From positions 2,547,001 to 2,611,000 of the forward strand of contig NC_091672.1 of assembly GCF_042453785.1 (NCBI RefSeq): DNA of 64,000 nt, given 5' to 3'. The position numbers and the translations under genes are program-made. The notes below the pieces were generated by a model. It was not told where the DNA came from. It saw nothing but the letters and a program-made list of their open reading frames with translations, and ran no database searches. The DNA is from Malus domestica (taxonomy: Eukaryota > Streptophyta > Magnoliopsida > Rosales > Rosaceae). Below, piece by piece: positions 31,448-43,497 of the stretch. How positions within the stretch are numbered: position 1 is the first letter of the stretch; each line of letters opens with the position of its first letter.

Positions 31448-32413
31448 TCTCATGCCTCCCGACCTCCACCTCAGCATCCATCCGAGGGATTTAAGTAAGT
31501 ATGCCTCCGTAGATACTAGATGATAGATCCTCCATATGCCATTAGCAGTTTCTAGCTTTGCTATTAGATTAGTACATCCTCGTCCGAGTGTATGTTTCTG
31601 TTTCGAGACATTTAGATCTGGCGAGTTTTTCGCCGGAAGATTTGAATAAACGCCATTGGCATGTACAGTTTTCCCTTTTGAAAGTGAGATACAAGTTGTG
31701 GAGAAATCATAAATGGATTCGTTCAGAGAAAATTCTTCTTTATGTTTATACTCTTGAATTAGAGGGAAATAATTTCCGCAATGCCCTTTTTTTATTCTTC
31801 GCTTCAAACCAAATACAGCAGAAATTAACAGAAGTGTGTAGACGGAGAAAAGTCCACAGAGAAATTACCACTCAATTTTAATTGTCAGGTGTCAAAAAAC
31901 ATAATTAGACACCCACAATTTGTTCCCATCTTAGTGGAAGGGTGGTTGTGTTCCAAGTTGAAGATGATGGCCAAAGGGTTTGTCTTCTTACATGCTTCCA
32001 TCTTAAAATCGCCTTCTTCCTTCTTGATGAGCAAAGGCTCGTTTGGCAACGGAGCTTCTGAAGAGAACACTTATGGTCGTAAGTGCTTCTGTTGGAAGTG
32101 CATTTGTTAGAAGCAGCAATCTTCAAGTTTTTTTTCGTGCTTCATGTGGCAAGTGTTTGCTTCAAGTGCTTTTTATATTCCATAAGCACTAAATTTTTCT
32201 GTCAAACGTTGTCAGAAGCGCTTTTGATTATTTGAAAGCAGTTTCGACCTTTCTAAATTCCTTGCCAAATGGGTCCCAAGTCATCTATAACCTTTCTTCC
32301 TCACCCTGCAGTTAGCTGTTGTTAAAAAAACTGTCAGCGAAGTTATTTGGACATATAGAAGCTCTGGCTTCTACCCAGTAAATCCCTTGACTAATGCTTC
32401 AGCTTCCAAAACA
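31448..32413. other. Convergent intergenic region between FtsZ2 and the PPR gene
   Basis: 3' UTRs of both genes. About 32050-32265 contains several AAGTGCTT or AAGCGCTTTTG phrases and TCTGTCAAACGTTGTCAGAAGC. Similar text is found in IscA intron 2 (about 25485-25590). Both look like remnants of one small transposon family. Confidence 0.4.
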
Positions 32414-34552
32414 CTACCAGTAATCTCCACACGAACACTGCCCGCCTGCGAAATGGTGAAACCGACTATTATCCCTAAGGATAATCTTTCTCCCTACCAC
32501 CTTGGAGATGTACTTGATTGCAGAATGGCAATCCAAGCACACCCTTATATTTTTCTTCACAATGATCGGCTTCCCAGCAGGCATACTTATTAACGCAAAT
32601 GCAATCGCTATCCTCTCGCTGTGATGGTGAAGAACCTTTTCCTTCTCATTATCATCCATATCATGTGGAATCAAATCTGTCTGTGGAACATATCCAGCTT
32701 TCTTTATCTGATCAAGAAGAGTATCAAGCTTTTCATAAATTTCTTTCTTCAGAGGATGAGACCAATCTTCGGCTCCGAAGATATGCGTTTTGTTTCCAAC
32801 GTCAACCCAACTATACCCTGGCAATTTCTTCATGGTGCCATCTCTCAACATCTTCCTCACACTCCTCACATCTTCCCATTGCTGCTCCTTGGCATATAAA
32901 TTCGACAGCAGAATATGTGCTCCGATGTTCTCAGGTTCTAGCTGCATCAGTTTTTCTGCTGCCAGTTTTCCCCTCTTCTTATCACCGTGAATCCTGCAGG
33001 CTCCGAGGAAAGAGCACCACCCGAAAGCATTTGGTTGAATTGGCATGCTGTTTATGAATTCTTCAGCCTCTTTAAGCCTTCCCGCCCGGCCAAGCAAGTC
33101 AATAACGCAAGAGTAATGTTCATCTCTAGGAACTATTCCATATGTTTTCTCGATAGAATAAAAGTAATTCAAACCATCCTTTACCAATCCAGCATGGCTA
33201 CACCCTATTAAAAGACTGACGAATGTTATTGCATTCGGCTTCACTCCTCTTTGTGCCATTCTACTAAATGTTTCCGAGGCTTCTTTTCCTAATCCATGAA
33301 GAGCAAGCACACCTAACAATGAATTCCATGCAACTTCATTTGGGTTTGCTATCTCATGAAACACTTGGGTCGAATCATCAAGCAACCCGCATTTTCCATA
33401 CATATCAACAAGAACAGTAGAAATGAAAGGGTGTCTATCAAGATTAAGTTTAATTGCCTGAGCGTGAAGCTGGATTCCTTGATCAAGTGCAGCTTGGTTG
33501 GCACAAGCCTTGATCAAGCTAGAGAAAGTGAACTCATTAGGCTCAACTCCCCAACTATGTAAGTCAACAAACAAACTAAAAGCCTTCTCGATTTCATCCA
33601 TCTCAACGTAACCGTTGATCAGAGAGGTAGAAGACACAATGTTTCTACACTCGGAGTCAATCCGGAACACATCTGAAGCACTTTCCATATCTCCTGCTTT
33701 CGTGTACATATCAGTCAGAGCGTTGCCCACTGAAACCTCCGTTTGAAGTCCTAACTTTAGAACGGTCGAATGAAGACACCTTCCGAACTTACAATTACAA
33801 TCCTTCAACGCAGAACAAGCATTTAATGCAGTACAAAGAACATGCTGATCTATAACAATCCCATCAACAATCATCCTTTTATAAGTTAGTAAAGCTGCCT
33901 CAGAATCGCCACTCTTTGCATACCCATCAATCATCGAAGTCCATGATACCGCGTCCTTACACGGCATCTCCTCAAAAACCTTACAAGCATCAACCGTCAC
34001 CCCACACTTCCAATACATATCAGCCAAATTACTACCCACAAACAACTCACAAGCCAACCCCAACTTCAAAGCAAGAGAATGCATCTGCCTCCCTATCTCA
34101 ATCGACCCGAGAAACACACAAGCTCTTATAACACTTGCAAATGCAAACTGGGTTGGTTTCTCTCCGGCAACCATCATCTGGGAAAATGTTTTTAACGTCT
34201 CCGAGAACCTCAAGTTCTGAGAAAACCCAGTTATCATTGCCGTCCAAGAAACCAAGTTTCTCTGCCGCATTGTGTCGAACAGTTTGAGCGCATAGTCGAC
34301 CTCCCCGCATTTGGAATACATGTTCAGAAGATGGTTGGCGAGAAAGATGCATAGTGGGTACTCGTTGCGGAGGAGCTGAGCGTGGAGCTCTTTGCCTCTG
34401 TGCAGCTGCTTGGTCCGGGCGTAGGTTTGGATGGTTTGCGCCAAGCTGGTGGAGTCGTTGAGCATGTACCCGCCAAAACGGCACGCTTGTTGAAAATTCA
34501 TCAGGAAGGGGGTGTAAATAGAAATTTTGTGGAAATGCTTTACAAAATGCAC
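32414..34552 (-). CDS. Pentatricopeptide repeat protein, PLS class with E and DYW domains
   Basis: One intronless ORF of 712 codons, as usual for plant PPR genes. About a dozen P, L and S repeats fill residues 60-520 (for example LVSWTAMITGFSQNLRFSETLKTF split over repeats, and NEFTFSSLIKACANQAALDQG). E/E+ motifs follow. The C-terminal DYW deaminase-like domain has H644-S-E646, C672-L-D-C675 and a second zinc cluster ending C706-S-C708-G-D-Y-W. Such proteins bind organelle RNA and direct C-to-U editing; the full HxE...CxxC suggests catalytic competence. The target transcript cannot be read from the sequence alone. An alternative start is the methionine at 34501 (MNFQQAC). Convergent with FtsZ2. 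Confidence 0.92.
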   Translation of the reverse strand: MHFVKHFHKISIYTPFLMNFQQACRFGGYMLNDSTSLAQTIQTYARTKQLHRGKELHAQLLRNEYPLCIFLANHLLNMYSKCGEVDYALKLFDTMRQRNLVSWTAMITGFSQNLRFSETLKTFSQMMVAGEKPTQFAFASVIRACVFLGSIEIGRQMHSLALKLGLACELFVGSNLADMYWKCGVTVDACKVFEEMPCKDAVSWTSMIDGYAKSGDSEAALLTYKRMIVDGIVIDQHVLCTALNACSALKDCNCKFGRCLHSTVLKLGLQTEVSVGNALTDMYTKAGDMESASDVFRIDSECRNIVSSTSLINGYVEMDEIEKAFSLFVDLHSWGVEPNEFTFSSLIKACANQAALDQGIQLHAQAIKLNLDRHPFISTVLVDMYGKCGLLDDSTQVFHEIANPNEVAWNSLLGVLALHGLGKEASETFSRMAQRGVKPNAITFVSLLIGCSHAGLVKDGLNYFYSIEKTYGIVPRDEHYSCVIDLLGRAGRLKEAEEFINSMPIQPNAFGWCSFLGACRIHGDKKRGKLAAEKLMQLEPENIGAHILLSNLYAKEQQWEDVRSVRKMLRDGTMKKLPGYSWVDVGNKTHIFGAEDWSHPLKKEIYEKLDTLLDQIKKAGYVPQTDLIPHDMDDNEKEKVLHHHSERIAIAFALISMPAGKPIIVKKNIRVCLDCHSAIKYISKVVGRKIILRDNSRFHHFAGGQCSCGDYW

Positions 34553-36693
34553 AAATAAAATGAAATTATGTGGTAAAAATAGAATATCTTAGAAAAACGT
34601 GATCAAATGAATTGGACAGTCTTCTTTAGATGTTGGATTTGCAAGTTGATTATTGCCTTTTTAACCCTGAGAAGAGTATAGGCTTATTTGGAAGTGCTTT
34701 GAATGATTAAAAGTACTTTTGGTGAAAATGTTTTTAAAATTAATTCTTGGTTATAATTAGTCAGTTTTCTGTTTGAACTTTAATTTTGAATACCCCTTAA
34801 ATTCCCTCCTGAACTTTAATTTTATAATTGCAAAAAGGTAATTTTATCTCTAATGTGGACAATATCTTCTTCTCTTCCGCTAATTCCATCCGTATATACT
34901 TTTTGTTTGAATTTTAAGGTTTAGGGTTTAGGAGGGAAATTAAAGTTTAGGAGGGAATTTGCCAATTATAAAAGTTCAGAGAAATAATCGGCTAAAACTA
35001 AATTTTAGCATGAGAAATTGACCAATTATAAAGGTTCAGAGGAAAATTGACAGCTCTTTATAAGTTTGGAAATAAAATCGGCCAGCACCTCTTAAGAAAA
35101 TGATAACGACACATTTATATCTTATCGAAATACCCATATTTATTCTTGCTCGTTAATTTTTATTTTGTTTATTGAATCTAATAATCAGAAATACAGATGC
35201 GTGAGTAGGAAGAAAAAAAAAAGAGTGATTGCCAATCCTTTTTATAAGTGTTGTTTTTATGGTTGGTGGCTACATTTTGTCAATCTTTTTCAACATTACC
35301 AAGGGGGCAAGACTTGGCAAATCATGTGGTTATGGTCCTTATGGACATAGATGTTAAATTTCTAGCTGTCGAATTCTTCGAGAGCTATAGCCATCCACAT
35401 ATGCTTGGATTGTGTTTTTTGTGATGTTTACAAAACATACTTCACCTCAAATATCACATCGGGTTCAACATTTCATTACATATAACGTGTGGATGGACTA
35501 ATATCACCTTTCATTCCTTAAAGAATAATGGCAATGCAGACGTGACTATCTTGGTTAAAGTTATGTTGTTCACTTGAGTTCGATTTCTTCTATTTTTTTT
35601 AATTTTAAATTAATTTAAAATAGAATATCGTTCGTGTAAAAATAAACATTCTTAAAATACATTATAACCCACATGTAATATATGCAGGGGAACCCTTTTC
35701 GATTTTTGTCTAAATATATTTGGACAAATATAGCAACACAATTAATTGGAGAAAAATTACAGTTCTTTCTATTGGCATGGAAATATTTTTATCAAACAAA
35801 TGTGATAGAGCTTTAAAATTTGTATGAAAAATTTGGTATTAAGAAGGTTATATCATAAGAACATAACTTCTTTACGAGTTTTGTTAAAAAAAAAAATAAT
35901 TAATAGATGAGGCTCAACAAAAAAATAAAACTTTTAACATAATTGGATATTCCTCTAAATTGTATAAACCTTTTACATGAACTGGCCATAAAAAAATAAT
36001 TGATTTTTATATGATAAAACAAAAGGCTAGTTGTAAGGTTGGGTTTAAACAAAAAACATAAGGTTGTTGGCTCCAACAAGTTTCTAACCCATCACTCCTT
36101 GGTCAAAACAATAGATCACATGCTCTTTATGGTTAAAACAAGCAGACAATACATAATTATTGATGAAATTCCATGACGGGCATGGGCCTGTAGCCTCCAT
36201 GTGATTCCGCTATTGGTCACATTGTAAAAAATACGTGACGGGTAGTAATTGCACGTATCTCTATTAGTTCCGGTAATATTGGTACAATATTTTGAAGAGT
36301 GTGTGTGTGAGTCTTATAAGTAGATATTCAAGTGTTATAACTTCTTGTAAAACAAGAATATATACATGAGAAAGTATGACTTGCCCTCTTCTTTTGCAAT
36401 GCATTTTATGTCGATAGTAATCCTCCCATAAGGAGGCAAAAATAAGAAAGACATGACAACATGGGGCATCGAAGAGAAAGATGCCGATGTGCATAATACA
36501 CCACCATCTGGATACTACAGAATCTGTTTGTCTAAAACCTTTTCGTTTCTCCTTAGATTTTACCCTAGTACGTGCTTAACTATGAAAGAGTAATTATATA
36601 TATAGCTATATGTAGTACTTTGTATCTCTCTTCACGCATCGAAAAATAAAAGTTGTTTGTTATTGTTGTCAAGAATATCTCAGATTGGAGATG
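34553..36693. other. AT-rich intergenic region, no gene seen
   Basis: About 34770-35090 contains partly inverted repeats of CTCCTGAACTTTAATTT and TATAATTG phrases, resembling a decayed MITE. The rest is AT-rich with no recognisable coding sequence. Confidence 0.45.
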
Positions 36694-36698
36694 AAGGT

Positions 36699-37405
36699 TG
36701 TGGAGCCAAAAATATTCACAAGGCAACACGTGGATTTTTGGATAAAAGAAGACAAAAATATCCTTGAGGCATACCGGGATTCCTACGCACGAGCAGCGGG
36801 CAATCATCCGTTAACCAAGTCAAAAATGCCCAAAGAAGGTAACAAATAAAAGTTATTTCATCCATATACTCCACAAGGTAACCATTCCAAACATTCCATT
36901 TAAATTAGATTAATTGGTGAGTTAATGGATTTATTTCCTAATTAATCCATTAAATCACCAATTAAATGACCCATTATGCCAATTAATCCCCCATTACATA
37001 ACCCATTACCCAAAAAATCCCAAATGGCCGGCCACCCTAGTTGATCTCATCATATTCACCTATTTTATCACATTAGTTAGCTAGTTAATTTGGCAATAAT
37101 TTTATTTGCTAAATTAATTAGTCAATTATTCCCATAACTCCTAAATTTAACCTAAATCAAGAACCCTATCCCTATAAATAGGCTCTCATTCTCACCAAAA
37201 ACCCAATTCCAACACTTTAGCAAAAATCCCAAAATTCTCTAAACACTCTTTCTCTCTAAATTCTAACTTTGGCATCGGAGGTTCTTCGGCCAAAGCCCCC
37301 CCATTCATCGTGGGCGCGTGAGGCTCTTGGCCTTAACCTAAGGTGTTAATTGTTTTGTAGGTGCAAAATCGTCTAAGATCGAGGAGGAAGAAATTTGCAT
37401 CCACA
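36699..37405 (+). repeat. 5' LTR
   Basis: It starts TGTGGAGCC and ends TTGCATCCACA. A TATA box (CCTATAAATAGG) lies at about 37170. ACACGTGG near 36727 holds a CACGTG core. The end is followed by the PBS-like stretch at 37407. Confidence 0.9.
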
Positions 37406-37570
37406 AATTGGTGCTTTCATTGAGAGTTGAAATCCATACTCGTAGAAGACTCTCGCACAAAAAGGTTTTTTTTTTTTTTTTCTAGTCCATTTGAATATTT
37501 TTCATACGTTCTTATTGTTAGAATTTTTTACTTGCAAAGGTTCTTTGATAAAACGTATAAGCAAAATATA

Positions 37571-38377
37571 ATGGCTAGAAATTTAGAAAATTCCACAAGT
37601 GAAAATTCTAATGTTCAAGAAATGGGATTGCGGAGATCCGTGAGGCTAAATGCGACAATAAGTGGAGCAGCACCACCACCACGAGTTTCCACCATGGGAA
37701 CCACCACGGTGGCTATCTCGGTAGCCATCCGTGGCGAGGTCCATGGTGCCTTCACCACGGCCCAAGTCGTGTCATCCAAGTTTGCACGGGCCCGGGCCCA
37801 AGCCTCGCATTCGCTTGCATCACATTCTAAGCAGTCTGATCCCGCCAAGCAACCTGCTCTCGCGGCCCAGCCTGCTCCCGCCAAGCAACCTGCTCTCGCG
37901 ACCCAGCCTGCTCCTGCCAAGCAGCCTGTTCTCGTGACCCAGTCTGCTCCCGACGAGCAGCCCACTCCCGTGGCCCAGCCTGCTCCCGCCAAGCAACCTG
38001 CTCTTGTGGCCCAACCTGCTCCTGATGAGCAGCCCACTCCCGTGGTCCAGCCTGCTTCCGTCGAGCAGCCCACTCCCGTGGCCCAGCCTGCTCCTGCCAA
38101 GCAGCCTGCTCCCGACGAACAGCCCACTCTCACGGCCCAACCTGCTCCTGCCAAGCAGCCTGCTCTCGTGACCCAGCCTGCTCCTAACGAGCAGCCCACT
38201 CTCAAGGCCCAGACTGCTCCCGTGGCTTTCCAAGCAGCCCAAGTCGGCCCAAGACTATCTCAACCATCTGGACCTACCATCGACCCGGGAGCATTCTCAC
38301 CACATTTTTTCGCGGATTTGACATTTCCCAACTTAAATCTCGAGCCCGGAGTCTACCACCCTTCCACTGCCCAATAA
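37571..38377 (+). pseudogene. Retrotransposon gag N-terminal part with 12-aa proline-rich repeats
   Basis: From the ATG at 37571 (MARNLENSTSENSN) the frame runs through LRRSVRLNATISG, then about ten units of the type QPAPAKQPALVT or QPAPDEQPTPVA (residues about 95-225, a 36-bp DNA repeat at 37849-38220), to a stop at 38377. The capsid domain lies further on in another frame, so this is a disrupted gag leader. The repeat is probably a slippage product. The antisense frame over it (37615-38205) is an artefact. Confidence 0.65.
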
Positions 38378-39016
38378 GGCGCATTCCTTCCAAGCTCTTC
38401 CAATCCAAATGGCGAACAACACTTGTCTCGACAAGTCATAGAGTTGACGAGCGCCCTTGCTCAACAGACAACCTTGGTGAATCAACTTCTGCAACGCATC
38501 GGGATCCAACGTGCCCCGGACGAGGTATCCCGAAATAGGACAAGGAAAGACAGACCTTTCCAGCAGCGTCCCGGCAAGCAGCCACTCAACCAGCCATGAG
38601 CCGAACGTTGGGGTAGTGTACATTCCCGTCTTAGCGCGCGGAGGAGCGTGCACTCTCGACTAGGGCCACGGATGAGCATACATTCACGGTTGGGGTCATA
38701 CTCCGATAGTCAACATGAGCAACCTTCCGGGCAAAGTGTCCATTCGCGGCTAAGCCCACAAGGAACATCCTCCACCTCACATCAGAGTAGGCAGCACGAC
38801 GGACGAAGAGAAGCAGTCACTCAATCCCGCTCAAGTTCAACCAGCAGCCTGCGAAGAACCCGCTCGCCTGCTAGGAACACACCACATGCACTGCATCCGC
38901 GACATAGACGAGCCAAACATATGGAAGAGCAGCCTAGACCAGCAAGTCATGGCTGGGGGCAGCCGAGAGCTCCGCTACCCCAACAAAGGTAAATTCAGGA
39001 AGAAGTAGAGAGACTC

Positions 39017-39679
39017 TTGACCAAGCGATTACATGATTTCCAATGCAACGAGGTCACCGACAAGGCACTACGACGGAACATAACCAACATAAGCAGGTCA
39101 CCCTTCATGGAGGAGATCGAGCAGGCAGAGCCTCCACGCGAGTTCAGCATGCCACATTTCACATCTTTCAAAGGGGATGAAGACCCGGAGAGACACTTAA
39201 AACGTTACCAAAGTGCAATGATCCTTTATCGAAACAACGATGATCTCATGTGCAAGATATTCGCCACCACTTTACAAGGCGAGGCGCAAGATTGGTTCTA
39301 CACCCTGCCGTCACAATACATCCAGAATTTCTACGAACTTTCTTTGGTTTTCACCAAAGAATATTCATCATATCGCTCGATCAAAAAGAAGTCTGACCAT
39401 TTGTTCGACGTTAAGAAAAACCCAAAGGAGTCGCTTCGCGACTATGTGAGGAGGTTCAAAGTAGAGAAGGCAAAAATAGTCGGATGCAACGACTCGATAG
39501 CTAGAGAAGCCTTCCAAAAAGGACTTCCAGCAGACCACCCGCTATTCGGAAAATTGATCATGAAAGAAGATCTAACTCTGGCAGACTCTTTTGTTTTAGC
39601 AGAGAAGCATGCACTTTGGGATGAGGCTCGCCAATGCATATTCAAGGACTTGAAGAAGTACCCGACATCACCTCCCTAG
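39017..39679 (+). pseudogene. Gag capsid-like domain of the LTR retrotransposon
   Basis: A Retrotrans_gag-type domain: MPHFTSFKGDEDPERHLKRY, then KIFATTLQGEAQDWFYTLP, FTKEYSSYRSIKKKSDHLF and LRDYVRRFKVEKAKI. It is separated from the N-terminal gag frame by stops (38377-39017), with VHSRLG-type repeats in between (38648-38992), and no zinc knuckle follows. It could be translated by itself but is not part of an intact polyprotein. Confidence 0.8.
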
Positions 39680-39689
39680 AAGCAGCGGA

Positions 39690-40270
39690 TGACTTATTCG
39701 CATGTTTGACGGTATCTAAAGTAGCAATAAGCTCTACCATCATGCGAGAAGAGCTGGGGGCCCGACTACCTGTATTCTACAGCTACCTGCAGTCATCATC
39801 ATGACGCACTATTCCGCCGAATCCAAACCGACGACGATAAAGGCGTAGACCCTGGCAGATGCAAAGTTTTCTGACGAACGTAATAACTCGGCCCAACGAT
39901 GCCCCGAAGGCAGTCGATCACACTTTAGCCGCACATATTCCCTCAATGGAGATTTCTGGCATTCGAATGTCAACGGCGCATCCAACTACAAAGGCTCGCG
40001 AGCAGCCGTGGTTCGTGGCAACCGACTACTTCACCAAATAGGTGAAAGCAGAGCCCATGACCACCACGATTCAGACGGACATAGAGCGCTTCATATGGAG
40101 AAACATCATTTACCGATTTGGCATCCCTTAATCCATCGTCACTAACAACGGCCTGCAATTCGTGGGCAAAGATTTGGCGAAGTTCTTCCAAAAATATGGC
40201 ATCAAGTAGCATATGTCCATGCCGAGATATCCTCAAGGCAATAGGCAGGCCGAAACATCCAAAAAGATAT
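39690..40270 (+). pseudogene. Pol relics: RNase H-junction stub and integrase core with lost catalytic residue
   Basis: Directly after gag the alternate frame reads TVSKVAISSTIMREELGARL, the text found at the end of RT and start of RNase H in Ty3/Gypsy elements. Then from about 39990 comes integrase: PWFVATDYFTK, stop, TDIERFIWRNIIYRFGIP, stop, SIVTNNGLQFVGKDLAKFFQ, then PRYPQGNRQAE. The second catalytic Asp (VTDNG in active enzymes) is Asn here and three in-frame stops are present. Protease and RT are deleted between gag and the stub. Confidence 0.75.
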
Positions 40271-41617
40271 ATTTCATCTGGGAAGGTCTGTACAAGCTTA
40301 GCAGAATAGGCGGCAAGAGTAATTATACCCCCACTACCATGAAACGATAAAAAGATCGAAAAGTAGTAGAGCGCCTATAATCTGAAGAAGTACCATGTGT
40401 GACCTCCCACTACATCAAAGCCCGAAGACTCAAGAAGCTCGACGGGCACCATCTCACAAGTCGAGGACTATCCAGTTGTTATGCAGTTCCTACCTTACAG
40501 CTAAGTTCTCGTTCGTTTCACTCGTTTTTCAATGAGGAATTCAGAAGTAATCACAACTTGGCTCGGCTGCATGCTTATAACAACTGATCACTTCGGCACT
40601 TCAAAAGAAGACTGCGCCCTTCTTAGGGACCCATCGCAGGAATTGCGCCCCCCGAGGGACCAACCATGCTCTCCAGTGCGAGAGGGTAAACTAATTGCTC
40701 TCCAGTACGAGAGGGTAAACCAATTCCCCAACACCCATATGGGTCAGCTCTCCAAGACGGGAGGATAAACTTTACACTCCGAATATCCAGACGTGGATGA
40801 GCCTGGCTGCCCTAGTATAACTAGATGCACGATGGCTTGCGCCGGGATTCCTAGAAGTAGCCGCAATGGTCTTTTTTAAGGCTTAGCTAACTGAAGGATT
40901 TTGGGTCTCTTGGCCTAATCCGTGGGGAACCGGGCCCTAGAGATGGAGAGGGCACATTACGCAGTACAGTCGATGGACGGTTGCCCTAGAATCCTAAAGC
41001 TGCTACCGAGTGCACTAAGATAGCCTACGGATTCCGGAATACTGCCTACGACTTGCCCTTCGAGCAGTAAAACCGCACTAGACTTATACAACCGCACATT
41101 CTTGTGAAAGGTTAAACAAGCTAGCACGCATATACGAAGTTTTATCCACTGCCGACATGCTATGTAGTCGATAAACTTCACCTCTGCCAAGCGCGGAACA
41201 ACCTACACCAAGTCCTAAAGTGTTGTGATACTTGCTACGCAACCTACGGAATTGGAAAAAGTCAAGGTTAACAGCCTAGTGGTTACGCGGACTTGTCTGC
41301 TTCTGTAAGTAAGGCATCCGGCTGCCAACCCAATGGCTAACAACTTTGTAAAGTTCTACACCAACACCTACGGCTGCATAGGCTACGCGAGCTTGTCTGC
41401 TTATAAAAAAGTAGCATGCTTGCCACTGGTCTATCAAGTCTAAAGGTTAGGGCATGAACAAAAGAAGCAAAAATGAAGAAAAGCTAAGGAAAATATGTTT
41501 ATAAACGACTAGCAAAGGCCGAATGAGTTCAAGCAAAACAAGAGCTACAAGGAAAAACAAAGAAAATCTTAAAGGCTACCTAGATGACTACATTTTAGCA
41601 GCCTGGACATCCCACGA

Positions 41618-41842
41618 CTATTCGGTCGCCACACCTTCAGCAGCCGCGAAGCTCTTAGCAGCGGCATCACCCCTGACTGCTCCAGCCTGGGCACCAACTT
41701 CTCCAACTACTTCACCAATACCAACATGGACGCGCTGCAGCTCATCCACTTCTTTCTTCAAACTTTCGTTGATCTTCAGCACACCTTGAAGTTCCAACAC
41801 TTGGGGTTCAAGCCTATCGACGATTCTCTTGAAGTGGATCAC
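41618..41842 (-). pseudogene. Antisense coiled-coil ORF remnant in the 3' part of the retrotransposon
   Basis: The minus-strand frame MIHFKRIVDRLEPQVLELQG continues with LKINESLKKEVDELQRVH and alanine-rich text. This gives a heptad-like coiled coil in antisense, between pol and the 3' LTR. The position and style resemble the 226-aa antisense ORF of the composite elements. Some plant Ty3/Gypsy (Tat-type) elements are known to carry antisense ORFs there. The frame is short and upstream stops suggest decay. Confidence 0.4.
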
Positions 41843-42784
41843 TTAATTATAAGCAGCAATCAACTTTTCATCCTTTGCATAAGCAGCGAAAGAAGTCTTT
41901 GGTTTTTTCTCAGCCGGCATCTCTTGAGCAGGCAGGGAAGATCCATTTTCCCACATTCACTTGCAGCAGGATCCACAACGGTGATTGGACGAGCCAATGC
42001 ATCCGCCTTGATCCTATTCACCTCTTATTTTGGGAGCATCCCACGTTTCTCCTGACGAAGAGAGTTAAAGTAGCCAACGCCATTCGTGCTACCCAGCAGG
42101 GGAGTTCAACCCAACATTCCAGCAGCTCATGAGGCCCGCAATCTCTTCATTTCTCTCAATCACCGGCCTAGCTCGCGTCGTGTCCAAAAGCCTAAAAGGA
42201 CATGAGCCATGTGACTCGCCTAGTACTGCGCCCCAGCGCCACAATCTGCGGCCCTAACCTCACAAGCTGCCCTTGGTTCTAGCCAAGTCCAGCAGCTTAA
42301 AGCAGTGGTCCCTGCCACAATACCTCATCGGCCCACGCCGAGCCGACTCCTGGCCCATGCTAGCCGACGTGCCACACCACCCCGACAGCTGCCCCGCAGT
42401 AGCACCATCCAAGAAGAAGATAAGGAAAATTAATTTTTTCTTACCTCAGTGCGGCACGAAGAAGACAAAGAAAGCAACGAAAGACGGTCCTTTGCACGGG
42501 CAAGATGTAGAAGATTGCTAGAGGAGGGGGAACAAATATCCTCTAAGCTATCTCTCTCTTGTAGGGTATAATAAATCGCTCTCCAAAGTTGATTTAATAA
42601 CCCACTTAAGGTGGACTTAAATAGGCTTTGAGAGAAATTTATTTCCCTTTTCTAGAAGGACCTAATTTCGTATTAAAGAGAGAATCTACATCAAAATAGG
42701 AAGCAGTCCTACGTTTCCTAAAGCAAGATGATCTCTACACCTACTGCCCTTTTCTGCGAGCAGCCCAACAGGTGTGGGGGCATT

Positions 42785-43492
42785 TGTGGAGCCAAAAATA
42801 TTCACAAGGCAACACGTGGATTTTTGGATAAAAGAAGACAAAAATATCCTTGAGGCATACCGGGATTCCTACGCACAAGCAGCGGGCAATCATCCGTTAA
42901 CCAAGTCAAAAATGCCCAAAGAAGGTAACAAATAAAAGTTATTTCATCCATATACTCCACAAGGTAACCATTCCAAACATTCCATTTAAATTAGATTAAT
43001 TGGTGAGTTAATGGATTTATTTCCTAATTAATCCATTAAATCACCAATTAAATGACCCATTATGCCAATTAATCCCCCATTACATAACCCATTACCCAAA
43101 AAATCCCAAATGGCCGGCCACCCTAGTTGATCTCATCATATTCACCTATTTTATCACATTAGTTAGCTAGTTAATTTGGCAATAATTTTATTTGCTAAAT
43201 TAATTAGTCAATTATTCCCATAACTCCTAAATTTAACCTAAATCAAGAACCCTATCCCTATAAATAGGCTCTCATTCTCACCAAAAACCCAATTCCAACA
43301 CTTTAGCAAAAATCCCAAAATTCTCTAAACACTATTTCTCTCTAAATTCTAACTTTGGCATCGGAGGTTCTTCGGCCAAAGCCCCCCCCATTCATCGTGG
43401 GCGCGTGAGGCTCTTGGCCTTAACCTAAGGTGTTAATTGTTTTGTAGGTGCAAAATCGTCCAAGATCGAGGAGGAAGAAATTTGCATCCACA
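42785..43492 (+). repeat. 3' LTR
   Basis: A direct repeat of 36699-37405. Differences seen by eye are G to A in ACGCACGAGC, C to A in ACACTCTTTC, one extra C in a C-run and T to C in CGTCTAAGATC. This level of identity indicates a recent insertion. Confidence 0.9.
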
Positions 43493-43497
43493 AAGGT

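Larger units (their letters stand above)
36694..43497 (+). mobile_element. Ty3/Gypsy-type LTR retrotransposon, structurally complete ends but defective inside
   Basis: The 5-bp target duplication AAGGT (36694-36698 and 43493-43497) flanks two LTRs of 707 and 708 bp. A PBS-like ATTGGTGCTTTCATTGAGAG follows the 5' LTR and a purine-rich AGGTGTGGGGGCA precedes the 3' LTR. The interior (about 5.4 kb) has a broken gag, a stub of the RT/RNase H junction and a degenerate integrase; protease and most of RT are gone. Chromodomain and full pol are not seen, so it cannot move alone. Near-identical LTRs (about four differences by eye) show recent insertion. Confidence 0.9.

Noticed and set aside
32599-34131. 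Several plus-strand frames over the PPR gene
   Set aside because: Shadows of the 712-codon PPR frame. The minus strand has complete PPR and DYW motifs.
37615-38205. 196-codon minus-strand frame rich in Gly, Ala and Cys
   Set aside because: It lies exactly opposite the 36-bp gag repeat and owes its openness to that periodicity.
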